The notes beneath the pieces were generated by a model. It had not been told where the DNA came from. It was given only the letters and a program-made list of their open reading frames with translations, and did no database searches. A DNA stretch of 64,000 bases from Eubacterium sp. Lineage in GTDB: Bacteria > Bacillota > Clostridia > Lachnospirales > Lachnospiraceae. A program made the translations under genes and the position numbers. The DNA is taken from the NCBI GenBank assembly GCA_017420535.1, contig JAFOIV010000062.1, forward strand, positions 1-64,000, read 5' to 3'. Positions 62,363 through 64,000 of this stretch are shown here, piece after piece. Position 1 is the stretch's first letter. Each line of letters opens with the position of its first letter.

Positions 62363-63427
62363 TTACTTAGATACCTGGCAAATGATATCTGTGATCATTG
62401 TGATAGCATCCTTGGAAAGATTCTTATTCATGGCTGCGAGATATTTATCCTTATTCTCTATAACCTCATGAATTGCATTAAGGATTACTTCGTTGGACAT
62501 ATCCTCATCCTTTATAACTTTACTATAGCCACTCTTTTCAAAGGACTTAGCATTAAGAATCTGGTCTCCGCGGCTCTGGTTTAATGGAAGTGGAACTAGG
62601 ATGTTAGGTTTCTTTAACATAAGAAGCTCGCAAATGGCATTTGCACCGGCACGGGAAATGACAATATCAGCTAAAGCAAACATATGAGGAAGTTCTTCGC
62701 CGATATATTCAAATTGAGCATATCCTGGAGTACCATTTACCTCTTCATTTGTTTTATCTTTTCCACAGATGTGTATCACATTATATGATTTTGTAAGTTC
62801 GTTGAGACAGCCCCAGATGGCTTTATTTACGCTAAGGGCGCCAGTACTTCCGCCAACTATAAGAACTGTAGGACGATGCTCTGTGAATTTACAGATCTTA
62901 AAGGCCTTTTCCTTATCTCCTGAAAGAAGTTCTGCACGAATTGGGGTTCCTGTTACAATAGCTTTTCCCTCTGGAAGAAGATCCTTTGTCTCAGGGAAAT
63001 TGCAACAGATCTTTGTAGCCTTTGGAAGGGCTATCTTATTGGCAAGTCCGGGAGTCATATCTGATTCATGGCATACAACAGGAATATGGCAGTGGTTTGC
63101 AGCAAGGACTACAGGGACACTGGCAAATCCACCTTTTGAAAAAACAACATTAGGTTTGATGGACTTCATTAAACCTATGGCCTGTCTATATCCCTTATAA
63201 ACTCTGAAAGGATCAGTGAAATTCTTAAGATCGAAATATCTTCTTAATTTACCTGATGCGATACCATGGTAAGGAAGCCCGGTTTTTTCAATAAGGTCCT
63301 TTTCTATTCCGTCATAAGTTCCAATATATTCTATTTCATACCCAAGTTCCCTAAGCTTAGGTATAAGAGCGATATTTGGTGTAACGTGGCCGGCAGTACC
63401 GCCACCAGTAAGAACTATTTTTTTCAT
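62363..63427 (-). CDS. murG: MurG, lipid II-forming GlcNAc transferase
   Basis: The 354-residue GT28 enzyme transfers GlcNAc to lipid I to make lipid II at the inner membrane face. It has the two G loops: GGGTAGHVTPNIALI at the N-terminus and GGSTGALSVN near residue 190, and SRAGANAICELLMLKKPNI. The start has GAGGA on the minus strand. It is a single gene here, away from the usual mur cluster. Confidence 0.93.
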   Translation of the reverse strand: MKKIVLTGGGTAGHVTPNIALIPKLRELGYEIEYIGTYDGIEKDLIEKTGLPYHGIASGKLRRYFDLKNFTDPFRVYKGYRQAIGLMKSIKPNVVFSKGGFASVPVVLAANHCHIPVVCHESDMTPGLANKIALPKATKICCNFPETKDLLPEGKAIVTGTPIRAELLSGDKEKAFKICKFTEHRPTVLIVGGSTGALSVNKAIWGCLNELTKSYNVIHICGKDKTNEEVNGTPGYAQFEYIGEELPHMFALADIVISRAGANAICELLMLKKPNILVPLPLNQSRGDQILNAKSFEKSGYSKVIKDEDMSNEVILNAIHEVIENKDKYLAAMNKNLSKDAITMITDIICQVSK

Positions 63428-63554
63428 ACTATCCTCCGATAAAATACTAAGGAAGAGTTTAACATAAAAAGTAAGAATGGAAAAGTGAAAAACATTGAAA
63501 GAAATGGCCTGTTTTGTTAAGATAAAAGGAAATTAGCAGCGAAGAGGATTATTA

Positions 63555-64000
63555 ATGTTAAAAGATGAGATTATCGAACTTATAGCCCCCTGTCACTTCG
63601 GACTGGAGGCTGTTCTTAAGAAAGAAATATTAGATCTTGGATATGAAATTGTAGCCGTTGAAGACGGAAGAGTTACATTTAAAGGAGATATCGGAGCTAT
63701 AGCAAGAGCCAATATATTCCTTAGAACCACTGAAAGAGTTCTTATTAAATGTGGCAGCTTCGTGGCTCATACATTTGATGATCTGTTTGAGGGGGTAAAG
63801 GCTATCCCATGGGAGAAATATCTCCCTCGTGATGCAAAGTTCTGGGTAACTAAAGCCACCACCAATAAATCAGATCTTTTTAGTGCGTCTGCGATTCAGT
63901 CAATAGTTAAAAAAGCTATGGTTGATAGAATGAGCAGCACTTTCCATATCAGGACATTTGCAGAAGATGGGGACGAATATCCTGTACGTATCTTTATATT
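63555..64000 (+). CDS. THUMP-domain RNA methyltransferase, N-terminal part
   Basis: The frame starts at ATG 63555 (AGAGG at 63544-63548) and runs off the window; 148 codons are visible without a stop. APCHFGLEAVLKKEILDLGY and the FLRTTERVLIK stretch followed by WEKYLP fit the THUMP part of the RlmL/YpsC family, which makes m2G in 23S rRNA. The methyltransferase domain lies beyond the window. Confidence 0.85.
   Translation, partial: MLKDEIIELIAPCHFGLEAVLKKEILDLGYEIVAVEDGRVTFKGDIGAIARANIFLRTTERVLIKCGSFVAHTFDDLFEGVKAIPWEKYLPRDAKFWVTKATTNKSDLFSASAIQSIVKKAMVDRMSSTFHIRTFAEDGDEYPVRIFI

Overview
The window looks like chromosome of a low-GC, Gram-positive anaerobe of the Clostridia, most likely a Lachnospiraceae member near Butyrivibrio/Pseudobutyrivibrio. 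This placement is inferred from gene content and style, not from a search. The supporting signs are AT-rich DNA, many lipoproteins with Cys lipoboxes, a flavodiiron protein with a DUF1858 partner, a large (about 270 nt) SRP RNA, a glmS ribozyme, a SAM-I riboswitch, a CIRCE element, phosphorolytic sugar enzymes and a eukaryote-like IleRS. No tRNA, rRNA, CRISPR array, IS element or prophage was seen.

Layout. 0.1-8.8 kb: MATE exporter and LacI-type regulator, then a maltodextrin operon (starch-binding-like lipoprotein, GH13 enzyme, solute-binding protein, two permeases) behind a strong promoter and two identical palindromic operators. 8.8-12.1 kb: C-tract intergenic region, flavodiiron protein, DUF1858 protein, a 93-bp tandem repeat, and two Hsp20 genes under CIRCE. 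12.2-14.9 kb: ECF sigma, DUF4179 protein and lipoprotein. 15.1-18.7 kb: small secreted peptide, two FtsX-like permeases and an ABC ATPase, resembling a bacteriocin/ABC locus. 18.8-25.7 kb: ileS, glgP, acyl carrier protein and acyl-ACP thioesterase. 25.8-30 kb (minus strand): cellobiose phosphorylase and an aldose epimerase-like protein. 30.3-34 kb: DUF4358 lipoprotein, HIT protein, SAM riboswitch-metK, and a carbamoyltransferase with an altered HCLP motif. 34.1-37.3 kb: a second ABC locus with a broken LytTR regulator and two very small genes. 37.4-45.4 kb: pyrBI with a complex leader, murA, metG, a lipoprotein, and glmS behind its ribozyme. 45.5-53.4 kb: Cys-ladder coiled-coil protein, PAS/GAF sensor, mreB, recD2, comF, ddl. 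53.4-58.3 kb (minus strand): CPBP protease, unknown anchored protein, plsC, malQ, aminotransferase. 58.4-64 kb: tatD, rsmA, tadA, SRP RNA, HD protein, anchored protein, murG (minus strand), and the start of a THUMP methyltransferase.

How the genes fit together. Maltodextrins captured by the lipoproteins would enter through MalFG. No MalK-type ATPase is encoded here, so a shared one elsewhere is expected. The GH13 enzyme, MalQ and glycogen phosphorylase would then process them, while cellobiose phosphorylase handles cellobiose. Housekeeping genes for cell wall, translation and nucleotide synthesis surround two accessory ABC/peptide loci, at 15.1-18.7 and 34.1-37.3 kb. Those two loci are the most likely places for undescribed biology. 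Other unusual points are a MalQ with Asp in place of the catalytic Glu, an OTC-family enzyme without HCLP, a cysteine ladder with an exact 11-residue period, and an unrecognised pyrB leader RNA.
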